From Macrostomum hystrix (taxonomy: Eukaryota; Platyhelminthes; Macrostomidae), in the NCBI GenBank assembly GCA_950097015.1, contig CATNEN010000001.1, positions 527,501 through 591,500 on the forward strand: DNA of 64,000 bases. The letters are read 5' to 3'. The notes under the pieces were generated by a model. It had not been told where the DNA came from. It saw nothing but the letters and a program-made list of their open reading frames with translations, and did no database searches. Shown here in pieces: positions 28,929 to 39,367 of the stretch; within the stretch, counting starts at the first letter, position 1, and each line of letters starts with the position of its first letter. The translations under genes were made by a program, and so were the position numbers.

Positions 28929-31900
28929 CTGAAAAACAATTGTGAAAATCTAATTAGGTTTATCGCACTGCATGAGGTCCCGAGCTGGGAGTCAGTGGCA
29001 GAGCGGTTAACGCGTCTGCCTCTCGCGGTCACTGAGCCCGATACCGCGGCGAGGCCACATTCATTTGGGGCGCAGCCGCGGAGAGAAGGCTTGGGGGCCA
29101 ACCCCTATGGCACAGTGGCAGTGTACACTGTCTGACGATGAGAAAGTCAGGGCAGATGTACACACCTGTGTGAGCAAGTGCCTGCGCACGGTATCTGTGT
29201 GCGTGTGTGCTCAGGAGTCAGCGAAATGGGCAGAATTGCCTCCTCGCTGGCTGTGAGTCCAGTGTCACCAAATGATGTGCCAGTGAAGGCAGCCCTCCTG
29301 AAAATAATAATAAAAATAATAGGTCCCGAGTTCGAACTCAATTGGGGCAAAGCCGCAGAGAAAAGATTTAGGCGCTTGACGTGCAATTGACACCCATTAA
29401 AGGCTAATTCCCCAAAGGTACAGTGAGTGTGTTCAGGAGTCAGCGGAATGGGCACAATTGCCTCTGGCTGATCGAGCGTAAATTGATGGAGCAACAAAAA
29501 AATCTATAGATACGAAGGTTTACGCCTGATTCCTAGACTCTTTCTTTGCCAATGGATTGGCTGTCTATGGCCAAAAGACTAAAAAATGAAGCCTGAAACG
29601 AGGCCAATTAACCAGTTTTTGGGCTATAATTGTGCTATCGTCATCTGAAAATTTAGTACACACTCTTTGTCTTTTTTTGGTGTCTTCTATGGCAGAAAGT
29701 GTCTATGGTCTTTGTAAGCTATAGGAACCAAAATAACAAAGATTTTATAGGAACCATCGAGCTCTAAAATGGGCACTATTAATTCACACTGAATAATTTA
29801 ATTAATGTAAAGCTGAAAAATTGCTGACTTTAGATTTAAATACTACGAGCGTACGAGCATAGATACCAAAAAACCATCTCTCACCAAAACACAGCTTAAC
29901 ATTATAGAACTAGCAATGCTCTAGACATGGATAGCTACAATAATTAATAATTTGTGATAACAAAGCAAATCTAAAAGAGAATACTTACCCTCAATCTGTG
30001 GATACCTGCCCAGTTTTCAGCCGCATATTTCCAGCTCAGCAAATTGGTAGCGCTAAAACGATTTATATATAACAAAAATCAGCAAGTAACATTGACGACA
30101 CAATCTATTGGCTACCTGGTTCTATCTACATGTGCTTAGGTCTGAGTATATTAACGATTAAAAGTCTACGCACAGAATGAGAGTGCAATGATGATGGAGC
30201 AAGCGGAGGTAGACAGGAAATTAAACAAAGTCTAACAAACTCATGCGGATGCAGCATTGTTTTTTCCGTCAAATAGTTAATGGCTCAATCCTGCTTCGTG
30301 TTTTGTTATCGAGCACTAATAATTTAAGCGTAAATAGTAATAACAATAAAGGGGGCGATCACATGTAATCCACTTTTATTTTGTAGATTATAATATAAAG
30401 CTAATGTTTCGTATACAATGTCAGCTACACGCGATAATTTGTTGCATATAGCGGTGTCAATAAAGAATTCATACTTAGGCATGCCGCTTACAAGACAATA
30501 TGAAATTGACAGGCAAATAAAGCTTTGTTAGCTAAATCGGAGAGAAAAAATACCACACTAATAAAAATGACTTCAAAACCCAAAAAAAGTGCGGAATGAA
30601 TTGAAATCGGGAACCACAGTAAATCGCTAGAGAAAAAACTGGCCTTTGTAGAAAACAAATGGATTGGACATTGGTTGTGGTTTTCTAATAAATCAAAGCG
30701 AATAAAGACCAGTGCAGTAGGTGGAATGTAAATTATATTAATTACTACGCAAGATTATGTGCTAGAAAAAACACAATCATCAACAAGCATCGGAATGAAC
30801 AAGAATAAAAAGTTCAATAATATATGTAGCGTAGCCTATAACATAAATATGATGTTATAAATACAATACATATGAATTTGAAATCAAGAGAAATCGTAGG
30901 CTACTATTTATAATAAATGAAATTGATCATTTAAAAAACGGGTAGAGGGGCGGGTTAGGCACAGCCAGAAAAGACTGGTTCCAGAACACAAACCGATATT
31001 GATTGGCAACAGTCGATTTAACATTAAAATACTTGCTATAACTAGTGATTGGAAAGCAGTCGCTAATTACACTGACAGCAAATCAGAAGCAAAGTATAAA
31101 ACATTTTCTTTCCATGGTAGTGAACAAGCACATATTAACTTCGATGTTCAACTAAACCTATTAGTGTAAATTGAAATTGGATCGTACTCATAGGAAAACT
31201 AATGATAATGAAAATGATTTGTACTAAAATAATAATATTGTTGTGCTAATTATATGAAGTGTTCTATTTTAAGACTATATGATGTATACAAATGTTGATT
31301 AAACTGGCACTATGCGATCCAATTTCGTTATCTTCTTAATTAGCGCAATTGTTGAATCTTGACGCATAGAATCGGTTGTAGTTTTGACATCTTAGCCAGG
31401 TTAGCCAGTGATAGAGGCACTCATCAAAGATGATTTTGAAATCGAGACAAGAGTAAGAGGTTAGAAGAAAGATAGTGACAGAGGCAGAACAAGAATGAAT
31501 GTGGATAAACTCGTGATAAAAGAAGATTGATGACGGCGTCGCCAAGACTTCAAGGATCACTCAGACGTAGGCGCTGCCGCTGGCTGATCCTGCGGCGGCG
31601 GCGGATCGGGGCCGTCCCAGACTTTGACACCGCCGCGCCAGACCCATTTGCCTTGCCGCTTCTTACTATCTGGCACGTGGATGCGAGCCCGCCCGGTCTT
31701 CACTGTCATGCCGCTGGCGGTTTCATCGATAGACAGTATAGGCGCCTGCGGCTGAGGCGGCGGCGGCGGCAACGGTATCAGGTTGGGAATCAGATTGATT
31801 GGCAAGGTGGCCTGCGGACGCAGAGTTCGCCTGAGTGCGACCTCGCCAGCGTCGCCCTGGTCATCGAGAACCACTGGAATTGGCGCATCTGGTGGCAGAT

Positions 31901-34900
31901 TTAGCGACTGGAATGGCAACGACTGAGAGGCTAGCGGCTGCTGCTGTAGCTGCTGCTCGTACATCTGCTGCTGAGCGATAGCCACACTCCAATGGGCGTT
32001 GTTAACAAAGATCGGGCGCAGGGTTCTTCGCTGATAGAATAGGATGTAAGCGTCAGAGGAACTGACTGCGGTCATATCAGAGAGTTCCTCTACTTGGCCG
32101 TCATTAAAACGCCACCACTGATGATCAGCCGGGCTAAGAGCGTAGGCAGTGTAATGTCCAGACTGCAGGCTTCCACTGTGATTGACAACGCCAATTAGAT
32201 CGTAGGTAAAGTCGGCCGGAGTGGCTGACTGCGGCGGTCGGCCAGTGGCAGACAGCGAATAAGGATTCAGTCGGCCAAGATTCTCTTCGTCTAAAAATTC
32301 AGACATGTCTAGCGATTCGATTGGAAACTGAACAAAAGCGGCCACCTTAGATTTGCGTTGGCCAGTCTGTTGGAAACGCTTCAACTGGATGACCATTAGA
32401 TCTGGGCAGGTCCACATACGAGTGATCTGTTCAGCTTGCTGCACTCGGCGGCAATTAGGACACATCCAGGAGGTTGTATAGCCGGACATGTACTGGGCTA
32501 GACAGTCCTGAAGGCTGACTGGCCGGTCCTGCTGTTGAGCGGCAGCCATGCGCAGGCTGGCATCGGCTTCGACCTCGTCAACATAGGCGGCGGCGTAGCG
32601 CTGCCGCTCGGCGACGCCCCAGACCACGGTGAGTTTCAGATGACGCGGTCCACCATCGGCAAGGTTAAAGTTAAGAGCCCGATCAACAGCCGGGCCAACT
32701 AGAGGCGGCGAGCGTTGATTTTGCTGAAGCACAGACGACTGCGGCGGACCATCAACTAGGCGCAGTTCAACATAAACGTCACGTTTGTTGGCGATGCGAG
32801 CTAAATCACCGGCCGCTTCCAGTTCGCCAAGTAGGGCCTCTTTAAGCTCGGCGTGTGAGCAATGCACTTGAAGCTGTGTGTGCAATGGTCCTGTAAAGCG
32901 GCGCAATTCGCCGCTTCGAGTGCGCTCGCAGTGCACAGATACAATGCGAATGTAGCTGAGATCTTCCTCCTGAGGACGTTGACCGGCGCCGATGCCATCG
33001 GGACGATAGACTGGCTCGGAGTCGCTGGAGTCGGAATCGTCTCCATCGTCCATGACCGGATGTGGCAGCTGGATGGCATATAGGCCGCACGACTCTCCTA
33101 GTTCGCAAAGCAATGCAGTCGATTCATTATCTCGGAAGGTGCGTCGAAAACCGTCAGGTCCGAGTTCGCACAGCAATAGACGACGCGGATCGTCTAGCTG
33201 CCAACGAGTGATCAGGCTGCGCCGGAGTTCACGAACGGAGCCGTCGGCAGCAACCTCAAGGCCAAAGCGAGTCTGTCGACCACGCTCATCAGCTAGGACG
33301 ATAGTCAGGGCCCGAGTGGTGCCCACAGGTATGGGCAGCGACAGGCACGTAACAGGCTCAGTGTTGCTGGTAGTGAAACTGCAGCCAGGACACTGCAAGC
33401 GGCTACGCTGATAGCCGTAGAATAGCTGATAAACTACGGAGCGATTACGCTGAGCATGATCCTCAGTGAAGGCTGCACTATCAGCGCACATTGTTGGCGG
33501 CAGCGGAGGCTTCTGTTTAGCCTTCGGCTGACGCTTGTAGCCATTGAGTTCGTCATGCAGATTGTCGAGTAGGAGCATCATGAACTCGTGCGCGTCCTGC
33601 TGCTCGCGCAGTGCCAGATCAGGGCGAGTCTGGGCTATTATCTGGCGAAAGCTATCGGATAGATATGGCTGATAAGTGCCGAACCACAGCGATTTTAGCA
33701 ACTGGGCGAATGCATCGGTGAGTTCAGTTCTAAACTCGTGCGGTATTGGACGGCCTTTCTTGTCAACTGTTCCAGCGAACAGATCTTGAAGGTAGAGCTC
33801 CGAAGCAAAGTAGTGAGCCAGTGGGTCGACATGGCTAATGCACTGCATAATGGCATTAATGTAGCAACTATTGCCGTGATTCACAATGCCGACAAGGCCA
33901 GGACCAAAGTTGTCAACAGGAGCGCCGCTGGCTGTAGGCTGACTGGCATTAGTTGTGCCGTGAAATGACTGCGAAGTCTGTGGTTTAGTCGCAGCAGCAG
34001 CGGCAGCAGTGGCAGACGGGGCAGGAATAACAGAGGCTGTAACAGCTGGGCCTCCTGTAGTGGAGCCGCGTGCCGGCTGCGTGCGTGGCAGAGATGAATA
34101 ACGTGGCTGAGCCTGCGCTTGAGGAGGCTGCGGCTTAACTGGCGGCTGCACCTGCGGTGGCGGCGGCGGCGTCTGAGGCGACGCGTGAGAGCGCGGCTTA
34201 GGCAGCGGCGGCTGAGCGGACGGTGGAGCCTGAGGCGGCGGTTGTTGCACCGGCATCGGCGGTGAGGGCAGCGGCGGCGACGGATCAGAATTCTTATCTT
34301 TTTCTCGCTTCTTCTCGCGATCCTTATCTTTGTCTTTGCGATCTTTTTTCTTTTTCTCCTTCGGTTTAGGCGCAGTCGGTGGCGGCTGCGGACGAGAATT
34401 TTCGCCGTCCAAATCAGGCGAGGCTCGATTAGCAGCAGTCTCTGGTGCCGGCTGTCGAATCATGGTGTTGGGATTTCGTCGACTAGAACTGGCATCCCTA
34501 CCGGCTGTTGGAACACCGGGCCGCACAGCGACGTGCGCCGATTGGTCTTGCATTCGATCCGTCATTGGCTTGTTGCTTTAGCAATTGACGAGGAGAGCAA
34601 GAGAACAAGACGGCAGAAGGACAGGAAAAGAGATAAGAGAAAAAGACAAGATTGTTGGTGAATGACAATCAATGAAAGAAAGCAGAGGTCAAACTGGATT
34701 TACAAGAAAAAATCTATTAGCCTCTACTAGTTAGTGCAGTGAGAAGTGTAGAAGATAGATCACAGGAGTCTAAAAACAAGCACAGCAAGTATACAGAATC
34801 AGACAAAAATTGTTACAAGAGAGCAGTGTAGAGTTCAGCAGTAGCAAATTACCAGTTTGGCACTGTCTAAACTGTCGCCTTTGCAGCACTGCTGGCAAGC

Positions 34901-36868
34901 TTGATTCAACTGGGACAGGCCGAACTGCTTCAATTGTGAGCAGGATGAGCACTCTAGGGCACTAGTGAAGCCAGACTGGTTGCATTGGTCAGGGCTCAGG
35001 ATCTGGCACTGAAGCACTGCCTGTTAGAAATGAGAATTATACAAATTTATATTTTAGCCTGCAAAAAAATAATATTTGCTTTATGGAAAGATTTTATCAA
35101 TGTTTCACCAAAACATATTTTAGATAAGATCACTTTTTGGGAAAATAGCAGTCTACTGTAAAGCTTGTACTGTTATAACTATTGTCTAAGGCAAAATATT
35201 AAAATTAAAAAGTATATAATTGAATTTACTAAAGACTTTACTTTAAGACCTTACAATGATTGATCAGAGCCTAAAAGAATCCCTAATGATTTAGATATTT
35301 GAAAAACAATTATTTTATTTTCTTAAGTTAAAGGGAATTGTTGACTATAGCTATTAGAATTGTAGCTTCTTTGTAATGATGAGGAGGCTTAATATGTAAT
35401 TATAAAAAGCTACTTAAAGAGCTTCAAGCAATTAATTAATACTTTGTTGTAAAAAATTACAATCTTCAATGCAACAATATAAAATTCTTAAAAAAATTCA
35501 CTTTAAGCATGGTATGAATAAGGAACTTGAAGTATGACAACAAAAAGAAAAGAAAATTTGTATATGACTTGAATTTTTTAAATATATTTATGCACTTTTA
35601 GGTTTTGCAAACTAAAAAGTTTTTTTTATAATCCCATTTTTAATAACTACAAAACCCAGTACTTTTTTCAAACCCTAGGTAGACTTAGGTACCACTTAGG
35701 TTGTCTAGTTTTGAAGAACTAGACAACTGAACTGAACTACTGAACTAGAGAACTGAAGATTTTTTATATATTAGAAGAAATAAAAATGACTAGTTTGGGC
35801 ATAGACTATACAAATAATTCTTTGCTAATGTTTTTAAAGTTATTGTCACATAAGAAATTTTGGATCTTAAAAGTCACACAATTAAGACATGCACCATATA
35901 GCCTATTTTAGGATATTACAAGCTATAGCAATATGCCAAAAGCTTTAATTCTATTTTTAATACTTAAAGGACTTAAAGGAATTTTCACATTAGTGACATT
36001 TTACTGCAAGGTAAAAACCACTAACTTTACCGCATAGTAATGTCAACATTACCCTGCAATGAAGTTAGCAGTTTTTACAGCACTGATTATAACATGTTAA
36101 AATACCATACTGTTTAACAAACCTTATTATGTGGTGGACTATATGGAATTTACCGCACTGTTAATTGGCTTTGCCAATCAAGAAGCTATTTTTAGTCCAC
36201 TGCATAGTCTAAGCCTAAAATGAAGTTATTTAAACAGTGCAGTAAATTCCACATAGTCCATTGCATTCTGCATAGTCCGAGCCTGAAAGAGGTTTTTTAA
36301 ACAGTGTGGTAAATTCCACATAGTCCACTGCATAGTCCGAGCCTGAAAGAGGTTTTTTAAACAGTGCGGTAAATTCTGTAGGCCTATAGTCCACCGCATA
36401 ATAAGGTTTGTTAATTATTGCAGTTTTTTAACATGTTATAAACAGTGCAGTAAAAACTGCTAAATTTACTGCAGGGTAATGTTGACATTAGTATGCAACT
36501 ATGCGGTAAAGTTAGCGGTTTTTACCGCACGGTAAAATGTCACTAATGTGGAATTTTCAGGCACTTTGAAGTGCACAGTAGAAGAACACACTAGATACTA
36601 GTGTTCAGGCAGCAATATAGATATCGCAAAGTGATCTTATTTATCTTAATACAACTTTGCTCTTAGGATATTTGTTTGAATATCTTACAAAAAAACAATA
36701 AAATATCAAATAAATTTTATTACTTAATATGCTTTACTTAAAAGCTTTGAAGTAAGTTATTATATGTGTTAACACAAGTGATTTGTAATCCACTTGTAAA
36801 AATTATGGAAATATATACATGACTCTTACCGCTTGCAAAACGATTAGAAACGCAGAGATCACCTGCAT
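28741..36868 (-). CDS. SELENOF: Selenoprotein F (15-kDa selenoprotein), 4 exons, UGA selenocysteine
   Basis: Exons on the minus strand are 36868-36830, 35020-34853, 30052-29989 and 28928-28741: 459 nt, 152 residues. Exon 1 is a signal peptide (MQVISAFLIVLQA). Exon 2 carries the Cys-rich UGGT-binding domain (CNQSGFTSALECSSCSQLKQ, then CQQCCKG). Exon 3 reads ELEICG-Sec-KLGRYPQIE with in-frame TGA at 30019-30017, the CGU redox motif of the thioredoxin-like domain. Exon 4 reads FIKSSRPSQFPGLSIKYKRG to WDTDTLEEFLKERML. All four junctions are GT-AG and in phase. The family resides in the ER lumen, binds UDP-glucose:glycoprotein glucosyltransferase and assists glycoprotein disulfide quality control. 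Intron 2 contains a whole USP gene. Identification is firm; expression as a selenoprotein requires a SECIS element that I can only suggest. Confidence 0.93.
28985..29320 (+). mobile_element. tRNA-derived SINE, family A, copy 1 (in SELENOF intron 3)
   Basis: The head is GTGGCAGAGCGGTTAACGCG (A-box-like), and the body matches the reverse complement of 39760-40060, including TGACGATGAGAAAGTCAGG and GAGTCAGCGAAATG. It ends in an AATAATAATAAAAATAATA tail. Inserted antisense to SELENOF. Confidence 0.75.
29321..29495 (+). mobile_element. Second, partial family A-like SINE directly after the first
   Basis: GGTCCCGAGTTCGAACTCAA is a good tRNA B-box region. The rest echoes family A (AAAGCCGCAGAGAAAAG, GGAGTCAGCGGAATGGGC) and ends in an A-run. 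Its own A-box half is missing, as in a 5'-truncated copy. Confidence 0.6.
29989..30052 (-). CDS. SELENOF: SELENOF exon 3 (contains the Sec UGA)
   Basis: 64 nt, acceptor GTTTTAG, donor G|GTAAGT. It reads RYQFAELEICG-Sec-KLGRYPQIE. It would be missed by ordinary gene prediction because of the in-frame TGA. Confidence 0.92.
30017..30019 (-). other. Selenocysteine codon (TGA) of SELENOF
   Basis: TGA sits between TGC-GGC and AAA-CTG-GGC, which is exactly the Cys-Gly-Sec-Lys-Leu-Gly context of the family. Confidence 0.92.
31557..34565 (-). CDS. Ubiquitin carboxyl-terminal hydrolase, USP31/USP43-like, intronless
   Basis: A single 1002-codon frame. Residues 1-220 are Pro/Ala/Gln-rich with a Lys/Asp/Glu block (KEKKKKDRKDKDKDREKKRE). 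The USP catalytic domain starts at about 222 with the Cys box GLVGIVNHGNSCYINAIMQC (catalytic Cys234). It has two CxxC zinc pairs (CPGC and CPNC), a ubiquitin-like insert (RALTIVLADERGRQ onwards), QLKRFQQTGQRKSK, and the His box LQSGHYTAYALSPADHQWWR (His804) followed by FNDG (Asp). All three catalytic residues are present, so an active cysteine deubiquitinase is expected. The Ub-like insert with the CVSLPIP-like VTCLSLPIP motif is why I choose the USP31/43 group. Unusually it has no intron and lies wholly inside SELENOF intron 2 on the same strand. A retrocopy origin is possible. Confidence 0.88.
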   Translation of the reverse strand: MTDRMQDQSAHVAVRPGVPTAGRDASSSRRNPNTMIRQPAPETAANRASPDLDGENSRPQPPPTAPKPKEKKKKDRKDKDKDREKKREKDKNSDPSPPLPSPPMPVQQPPPQAPPSAQPPLPKPRSHASPQTPPPPPQVQPPVKPQPPQAQAQPRYSSLPRTQPARGSTTGGPAVTASVIPAPSATAAAAAATKPQTSQSFHGTTNASQPTASGAPVDNFGPGLVGIVNHGNSCYINAIMQCISHVDPLAHYFASELYLQDLFAGTVDKKGRPIPHEFRTELTDAFAQLLKSLWFGTYQPYLSDSFRQIIAQTRPDLALREQQDAHEFMMLLLDNLHDELNGYKRQPKAKQKPPLPPTMCADSAAFTEDHAQRNRSVVYQLFYGYQRSRLQCPGCSFTTSNTEPVTCLSLPIPVGTTRALTIVLADERGRQTRFGLEVAADGSVRELRRSLITRWQLDDPRRLLLCELGPDGFRRTFRDNESTALLCELGESCGLYAIQLPHPVMDDGDDSDSSDSEPVYRPDGIGAGQRPQEEDLSYIRIVSVHCERTRSGELRRFTGPLHTQLQVHCSHAELKEALLGELEAAGDLARIANKRDVYVELRLVDGPPQSSVLQQNQRSPPLVGPAVDRALNFNLADGGPRHLKLTVVWGVAERQRYAAAYVDEVEADASLRMAAAQQQDRPVSLQDCLAQYMSGYTTSWMCPNCRRVQQAEQITRMWTCPDLMVIQLKRFQQTGQRKSKVAAFVQFPIESLDMSEFLDEENLGRLNPYSLSATGRPPQSATPADFTYDLIGVVNHSGSLQSGHYTAYALSPADHQWWRFNDGQVEELSDMTAVSSSDAYILFYQRRTLRPIFVNNAHWSVAIAQQQMYEQQLQQQPLASQSLPFQSLNLPPDAPIPVVLDDQGDAGEVALRRTLRPQATLPINLIPNLIPLPPPPPQPQAPILSIDETASGMTVKTGRARIHVPDSKKRQGKWVWRGGVKVWDGPDPPPPQDQPAAAPTSE
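34853..35020 (-). CDS. SELENOF: SELENOF exon 2 (Cys-rich UGGT-binding domain)
   Basis: 56 codons at phase 0 on both sides, acceptor TTCTAACAG and donor CTG|GTAATT. The six conserved Cys of the family are recognisable in CNQSG, ECSSCS and CQQCC. Confidence 0.9.
35021..35977. other. SELENOF intron 1, left part: AT-rich, no gene
   Basis: Very AT-rich with short runs of A and T. A local repeat around ACTAGACAACTGAACTGAAC occurs near 35700. Confidence 0.5.
35987..36549. mobile_element. 563-bp foldback/MITE element with about 200-bp inverted repeats and 9-bp target duplication
   Basis: Both ends are flanked by GGAATTTTC (35978-35986 and 36550-36558). The element begins ACATTAGTGACATTTTAC and ends with its reverse complement. 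The inverted arms continue imperfectly for about 200 bp (both carry AACTTTACCGCATAGT, AATGTCAACATTACCCTGCA, TATAACATGTTAAAA and TTAACAAACCTTATTATG). The centre holds direct repeats of about 61 bp (TTTTTTAAACAGTG...CATAGTCC). Long terminal inverted repeats with a 9-bp duplication are typical of Mutator-like (MULE) non-autonomous elements. No coding capacity. Sits in SELENOF intron 1. Confidence 0.85.
36830..36868 (-). CDS. SELENOF: SELENOF exon 1 (signal peptide)
   Basis: ATG plus 12 codons, MQVISAFLIVLQA, a short hydrophobic leader. The donor is GCG|GTAAGA. Confidence 0.8.
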
Positions 36869-39367
36869 AGATTAGTAGTCACAGGAAAAATAAGTCGGAA
36901 ACATTATATTTTCAAAACTGCGCGCCTACTCTCGCGTAGAGCCAAAGCAAAAGTAAGAAGTCAAACAAAAAGTCTTTGCTCTATAAAACATTTTAGCGCT
37001 TTTTTTATTTTTTGCACCGAAAATAGTTCCGAATTAAAAAAAAATGTTGTGTTTTAGGATTTATGTTTTAATGCTATTTATGCTTAAAATTTGTAGGCAG
37101 CAAGTTTTACAGGAAACTCAGAAAAATTCCTTTACTTCTAGTCAAAAGCCTGATCCCTATGAGATTAAATATTTAAACGAAATAAGAAAAATTGCCGTGG
37201 GGCTCTCTGTCTGTAATTTCCTATCGTTAATCTATGTCACTTAGTTGTTTTAGGTTCTTCTTTCTCTAATAATCACACCGATTTTTTGTCAAGTTGTTAA
37301 ACAAAATTTGAATAGAATTTCGTAAAATCACTATTCAAACTTTAATGTTGTTAGGCCTAATAATGTTTCTGTGAGTTCGGTTCAATTCGTTTCTTAGTAT
37401 TGAGGACACAGAAATATCTATCAATTGTCTCTGACGCTAATATATCCTAATTTAGCTATGGTGGCTTTATGGTAGCAATTTTTTTAATGAGTCGTCCATT
37501 TTAATTATGGCTACATGTGGGAACTTCCAGTCAGATTATACATCCCAGTGATTCAAAAGGTTATGGCTCTCTTAGTATTATTTATATCAACATAAAAATT
37601 CTGAGAATTTCTTTGATATATATTTCATTTGTTGGTAATTCTCTACTACTCAAATTAATGATTTACTTAGTTTTAGCTTGTTTTTAATGTCTCTCTGTAT
37701 AATTAAATCATTTTTTCTGTACAGTAAATGAATGCAACAATCAAATAAACACACTGCAACACTAATGCAAAATTAATGCAATGCAGCATAAGTCTCTTTT
37801 ATGTAAAATTTTGTTCTGATTAGGCCAATTCATTGTTGCTTTAATCTTCTTTTTTGTTATTGAAAGCTCAAATAACTGTCTCTTCCTCAATACTTAGGCA
37901 TTATTTTGTTTTATAATCCCATTATATTTGTCGTATTGAACCTCCTAGGCCTTTCATTATAAGATTTCCTATGGACAATGTCAATGGGGTGCTACTCCTA
38001 TGCTGCCAAGCTACATTGCTAAATTGTGTGCCAAGCCAACTAAAATTGAAAAAAATGCGCTGTTATGTGACACATGTCATAACATGTATCGTTTTATCAT
38101 ATTGGGGACATGTTTTCTTAATTTTATGCCAAATTATACCAATACAAAAAATATGTTCAAAACATAAATTGCTTAGTGAAAAAATTGTCCAGGCTCAAAA
38201 AGACATTTAAATAGTCAATTGTTATAGTGTTTCTTCTAAATTTACACTCTTCTTATAAATTAAATTCTCGTCTTAGTAATACATAACATAAATGGTTGGC
38301 CTAACTTCCTTACTTATTGTTTCTAGTCACCCAAAGTGACTTAGACAATTATTCTGCACCCCTATGGGTGGACTGATACTAACTACTGATAGTTTGGGTA
38401 GCGTGGCTCTTCACAGGATAACTCTGGCCTTCTGCCAGTAATATTCTAGATCTTAGACCTAGGCAATTCTTGAGACACTGCTCTCAGGTGATTCAGACAC
38501 TATGTCAGATTATTCAGGCTCTTTGGCCAGTCTGAAAAATAAGGTGGCTGCTATGCTCTATATAAGTGACTAAACACAATTTTAACAGTAAGTCAGTATC
38601 AAAAAAACAAAAACATGAACAATAAAAAACTAAATATATGTAAGCATATTTTTTAAACAATCTAATGTAATGTAAAGTTCATACGTTTTTGTTAATGTAC
38701 AACAAAATTGTACAGTTGCAACCAAAATTTTGTTAATTATGATTAGGGCCTATGATTAATTATGATTTTAAGGTTATAAAAGTTTATTTCATATTATAAA
38801 ATAAGTTACCTTTATAGATATAAATTGACTATGGTAAATTTTAAAGACATCAATATCATAAAGGTACCATAATTGATATTAATATGGTACCTTAATTATG
38901 ATCAGTACAACTGGTCATTTTGGCCATATTCATTTTTTGGCAACTACCATTTTAGACCAAAACCAATTCAGCCTTAAACAGTGTTTTAACCCACTTGTAA
39001 AACATGCAAGATATTATAAATTTAATAGTTTACTTTTAATTTGTTATTTTGACTAATTGGCTATGTATTGTATTGGGAATGGTTGGGATACATTGCTTGG
39101 GAAAGTTTTCACCATGAATTTGTATTTTTATCTTCAAGAATAAAACCAGCCTATAAATACTATGCTATTTATAGATTGTTAGGCTTTCTATATTTGATTA
39201 TAGCCTTCAGCAGTTGCTGAATGTTAATGAAACAAATACTAGCCATTATACTAGCCATCTAACCAGATAAAAGCATCCTCTTAATTAATTACAATAGGTA
39301 TACTTTTTGTTATTAGTACTTATTGTGCAAATTTAGCTGCATGTACTCAATGAATTTCAGTTTCAAG
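36869..39367. other. Divergent intergenic region between SELENOF and VPS28
   Basis: About 2.5 kb of AT-rich sequence serving as upstream region for both genes. A short near-palindrome (AAGGTACCAT...ATGGTACCTT) lies at about 38860-38893. Small open frames (37044-37244, 37971-38210) look like chance in AT-rich DNA. No core promoter motif is convincing. Confidence 0.45.

Larger units (their letters stand above)
29496..31556. other. Introns of SELENOF around exon 3: AT-rich, no further gene seen
   Basis: Apart from exon 3 at 29989-30052, I see only AT-rich sequence with short chance frames. The 3' UTR of the nested USP gene probably occupies part of 31000-31556. Confidence 0.4.

Noticed and set aside
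28980-29062. A functional tRNA gene (A-box-like GTGGCAGAGCGGTTAACGCG)
   Set aside because: The same head occurs in the copy at 39750-40070 attached to a common body, and no cloverleaf closes. It is a SINE.
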